Shown piece after piece: positions 61,421-64,000 of a stretch of 64,000 nt of DNA. The notes beneath the pieces were generated by a model. The model was not told the origin of the DNA. It ran no database searches and saw only the letters and a program-made list of their open reading frames with translations. How positions within the stretch are numbered: the stretch's first letter is position 1; each line of letters begins with the position of its first letter. The position numbers and the translations under genes are program-made. This stretch comes from an uncultured Bacteroidales bacterium (GTDB taxonomy: Bacteria > Bacteroidota > Bacteroidia > Bacteroidales > Bacteroidaceae): NCBI GenBank assembly GCA_937995875.1, contig CALKIW010000119.1, positions 1 through 64,000 of the forward strand, read 5' to 3'.

Positions 61421-61857
61421 TACTTGTTATGAGCACTGATATTCTCCTCTGCCGCCTTAATGGGGATATATTTAAATTCAGACTCTTTGAGGTATTTGAT
61501 GGTATAGTTGTTTCCCTCGAGGTATCGTTTGCGAAAAGCAAGATACTTCTTTTCAGCTTCTTTGCGTGTCAAGGCAAAGAAGGTGACGCAGGTTGCATTG
61601 GGGAACCCGTTTTCTGCTAAGTAGTCACGTAGCTGGTAGGAATAGTTCTGTCGGCTAAAAAGGAATTTTGTCTTGGAGTCTATATAGGCCGAATCCAGTT
61701 GCTGCACTTCAGTAAAATATACGGTAGAATCGTTGAATGAGGCAGCAAAGCCATACATATAAATGTTTTTTGCTTTATAGGCGGCAGTAATTGTCATGGT
61801 TACCGATAGCATGATTGCACAGAGCAAATATCGTTTTATATTCATAATGATATTCAT
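61420..61857 (-). CDS. Small exported protein, first gene of the PqqD operon
   Basis: This 145-residue protein has a signal peptide (cleavage near A-A-Y at 25-27) and a mature part with G-F-A-A-S-F-N-D-S-T-V-Y-F-T-E. The rest is charged and without known motif. Start could be M1 or M5. It is translationally coupled to the kinase-like gene. A -7-like TATATTTG on minus lies at 61877-61884, suggesting that this gene begins the four-gene transcript. Function unknown; being a client of the kinase or peptidase is one idea. Confidence 0.8.
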   Translation of the reverse strand: MNIIMNIKRYLLCAIMLSVTMTITAAYKAKNIYMYGFAASFNDSTVYFTEVQQLDSAYIDSKTKFLFSRQNYSYQLRDYLAENGFPNATCVTFFALTRKEAEKKYLAFRKRYLEGNNYTIKYLKESEFKYIPIKAAEENISAHNK

Positions 61858-62007
61858 TTTGTTAAACTTGTGTTTACAAATATATAAAAAACTTCTTAAA
61901 GCATATTATTTGCTTTTCTAATAAATACATATATGCAGGACTGTTTTCTCTATATACAGATTAGTGCAAATACGTTGTTGAGATTATCAGTGATGTATTT
62001 GTGGAAA

Positions 62008-63681
62008 CTATTTGCTGTATTTATCGATGAGTTCCTGAGCGCGGGCATCGCCAAGCTCTTGGGCTTTTTGCAGCGTGATCAGCCCGTTAGTTTTATCCTT
62101 GTTTTCGCATTGTGCTATACCTTTTATAATATACAGGTCTGAATATTCCTGTGTAATTTGCAACCCCATATTGCAGGTCGCTATTGCGTCTTCTACTTTA
62201 TTTACCTGCAACTGAAGGCTGGCCATTTCAGCATAGTATGTTGGCTCCAGTCTGTTTAATACGATGGCGTGTGCGATGTCGTTAAGAGCAAGGCTGTATT
62301 GCCTAAGTTTCCTTTCGCATTTGAATTTGGTATAATAGAAATCATGCGTGGCTCTGTTGTTCATCAGTGTATCGTATGCAAGGTAATCAACAAAGGCTTT
62401 GCGATATTCTCCTGCGTTATCGTAATACCGACCACGTGCCAATATATATGGTGCGGCAGCAACTCCCTGCTGCACATTGGCTGCGGAGTCGAGTAGAGCG
62501 ACGATCTCTTCTTGAGGTGCTTTGAGCATTGTCTTGCATTGTGCGGCTTCATAGTACACTTCTCCGTTCTTTCCTAAATCTGTGGCTTGGAGTTCGGTAA
62601 ACATCTTCAACGCTTTCTGATAGTCGCCTTGGGCAAATATAATCTGTGCCTGCAAGTGTTTATATATGGGCTGTGGATTTATTTTCTCAGCTTCCTGTGC
62701 CAATTTCAAAGCCTTCTGATAGTTCCACTTGTTATAGGTGGAGTCAGCCTTGTATGCTACAGCCCTATACATGGCTTGTGCATAATCGTAGTATGCCACG
62801 TCCTTTTGAGTAGCATTCTTCACTTCTTGCTCAAACGCTTCGTCTGCCATAGCTATGTTTTGACGTTGTATATATTGTAGGGCGCGTGTCTTATAGCCTT
62901 CGGTAGAGCCGGGAAACTGCTGTATGAAATCATCAATATAGGCTTCATATTTGGTGCTGTCGGTTTGTTGCCCGGCTATCATGAGCATGAGCATGGCTTG
63001 CTGTTCGTCGTCGGGAAGCGCGGGACGAATACCTGTCGCACGCATCGAGCCTTCGTTCATCGAAAGTCCGTTCAGATTGAATGTCTTTATCAGACGTGCA
63101 TCGGCAGAGTAGGCTTGACCACCGTTTTTGTTGCGTTGCATAATGCCCAGCAACTCCCCCATGTCGTTGATCAACGGTGTGCCCAAATCTGAATCAGAAA
63201 CATCTGTATCATTAAACAGATAATAATTGTTGGAAGTCATGAATTTTTCCGTCTTTTTCGGACTAATCTTCCTTATGGGAGCATTCTTTACGTCGTACCC
63301 TACAAGATATGCCGAACTTGCGGCTGCATCAGAACCGGCCAATGGCAATGGCACTCCGGTTTTGTCTTTGGTGCGAAACTGGCAAATATCGTAGAGCTCA
63401 GAAATGCCCAACATCACATCCACCTCGTGAGTTTTTCCCTTAGCATCAACGATCACTGCACGCTCTGCACCATTGAATGGATGCCACATTGCAATGCCTT
63501 CGCCATTTTTTCCAACAAAGACGCCGTAGCTCGACCCATGAATGGAGCCGTCGGCTTTAAAGGTAGTGAGGGTAAATACACTTTGCCCAGCTTTTTTCAC
63601 GGCTTTGGGTTGGGCCAGTATAGCGGTTGCTTGAATTGCCTGTATGGCAACCAGCATTGTGCAAATTATAATCTTTTTCAT
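62008..63681 (-). CDS. Exported TPR protein with degenerate trypsin-like domain
   Basis: This 557-residue protein has a signal peptide (about 23 residues) and an S1-type domain at 30-205, followed by about seven to eight TPR-like helical repeats (225-555). In the protease-like part the His (M-W-H-P-F-N-G-A) and Asp (E-L-Y-D-I-C-Q-F) sites are kept, but the Ser loop reads S-D-L-G-T-P-L instead of G-N-S-G-G-P-L, so the nucleophile is missing. It is probably a periplasmic binding scaffold rather than a protease. It starts 21 nt after recN and lies 150 nt upstream of the PqqD operon. Confidence 0.85.
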   Translation of the reverse strand: MKKIIICTMLVAIQAIQATAILAQPKAVKKAGQSVFTLTTFKADGSIHGSSYGVFVGKNGEGIAMWHPFNGAERAVIVDAKGKTHEVDVMLGISELYDICQFRTKDKTGVPLPLAGSDAAASSAYLVGYDVKNAPIRKISPKKTEKFMTSNNYYLFNDTDVSDSDLGTPLINDMGELLGIMQRNKNGGQAYSADARLIKTFNLNGLSMNEGSMRATGIRPALPDDEQQAMLMLMIAGQQTDSTKYEAYIDDFIQQFPGSTEGYKTRALQYIQRQNIAMADEAFEQEVKNATQKDVAYYDYAQAMYRAVAYKADSTYNKWNYQKALKLAQEAEKINPQPIYKHLQAQIIFAQGDYQKALKMFTELQATDLGKNGEVYYEAAQCKTMLKAPQEEIVALLDSAANVQQGVAAAPYILARGRYYDNAGEYRKAFVDYLAYDTLMNNRATHDFYYTKFKCERKLRQYSLALNDIAHAIVLNRLEPTYYAEMASLQLQVNKVEDAIATCNMGLQITQEYSDLYIIKGIAQCENKDKTNGLITLQKAQELGDARAQELIDKYSK

Positions 63682-63702
63682 AGTTCCAAATTCTTATCGT
63701 GT

Positions 63703-64000
63703 TCAGTGAGAGGCCTTGGCGCCGTTTTGCAGTAATGTGCGGGCATTGTCAATGGCTGCTGCTGAAATATCGCTGCCACTGAGCATTTGAGCCAACTCCT
63801 TTACACGCTCCTCGTCCGACAGCCTTTGCATGTGGCTCACAGTGCCTTGCGGAGTGTCCGATTTGCTCACTTTGTAGTGTACATTTCCTAACGCTGCAAT
63901 CTGGGGAAGATGGGTAATGGAAATTACCTGACGATTGTTGTTGCCCATTTCACGCATGATATGGGCCATTTTTTCAGCTATTCTGCCACTCACTCCCGTA
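63703..64000 (-). CDS. recN: DNA repair protein RecN (C-terminal part)
   Basis: Only the last 98 or so residues are in the window; the gene continues past 64000. T-G-V-S-G-R-I-A-E-K-M and V-I-S-I-T-H-L-P-Q-I-A-A-L-G-N-V-H-Y are the C-terminal ATPase motifs of RecN, an SMC-like protein of double-strand-break repair. No frameshift is seen. The TPR gene follows by 21 nt, suggesting an operon. Confidence 0.93.
   Translation of the reverse strand, partial: TGVSGRIAEKMAHIMREMGNNNRQVISITHLPQIAALGNVHYKVSKSDTPQGTVSHMQRLSDEERVKELAQMLSGSDISAAAIDNARTLLQNGAKASH

Overview
The window comes from a chromosome of the Bacteroidota, order Bacteroidales, and looks Prevotella-like. The support is: -7 boxes of the form TAnnTTTG with a TTG/TTTG about 19-20 bp upstream and no Shine-Dalgarno pattern; an F-type ATPase operon in the order beta-epsilon-X-a-c-b-delta-alpha-gamma; families largely confined to this phylum (DUF4494, DUF4295, DUF4301, DUF5687); and secreted or outer-membrane proteins such as a dipeptidyl peptidase IV and an Omp85-like lipoprotein. 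The genus is inference and the species cannot be fixed from the sequence alone.

Layout. 0.5-2.9 kb: Na+/H+ antiporter and phosphofructokinase. 3.0-10.3 kb: complete ATP synthase operon. 11.5-17.0 kb: plasmid-type (Rep_3) initiator protein, DUF4494, YggS, a Fur-family regulator, PurA and HisS. 17.1-20.6 kb: SGNH esterase with a broken pectinesterase tail, a second Fur/PerR regulator, DUF4375 overlapping smpB, and a HAD phosphatase. 21.4-24.7 kb: map, tsaD, pncC/cinA and the rpmB-rpmG-DUF4295 operon. 24.8-32.8 kb: asparaginase divergent from glucuronate isomerase, a lone polysaccharide-export lipoprotein, then carAB. 32.9-37.6 kb (minus): DUF5687 membrane protein, LolA-like protein, FtsK. 38.4-43.4 kb: 3'-5' exonuclease, rRNA methyltransferase, TilS, DUF4301. 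43.6-47.7 kb (minus): a secreted orphan, a double-ABC ATPase, RuvC, a metallo-beta-lactamase-fold hydrolase and RsmG. 47.7-58.7 kb: HAD phosphatase, EamA transporter, tRNA-Cys, HisB, a membrane protein, SpoU methyltransferase, Omp85-like protein, radical SAM protein and DPP IV. 59.7-64.0 kb (minus): a compact PqqD / S24-S26 peptidase / HPr-kinase-like / secreted-protein operon, preceded by a TPR protein with a degenerate trypsin domain and the 3' end of recN.

Most genes are core housekeeping. Two things stand out. First, five of the six long gene-free gaps (about 10.7, 20.9, 38.0, 48.6 and 59.2 kb) hold diverged copies of one intergenic element. Each carries a conserved AAGGGCTATG core, an array of degenerate 22-bp dyad-symmetric subrepeats and an AT-rich end with inverted GCGTATTT/AAATACGC. 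Copies 1 and 5 share a long form of about 760 bp. Copy 1 lies directly upstream of the Rep_3 initiator, a family whose plasmid members bind iterons of about this length. Second, the PqqD-peptidase-kinase operon has parts in common with lasso-peptide and other RiPP maturation loci, but no cyclase and no precursor peptide is visible. Both are open leads rather than proven systems.
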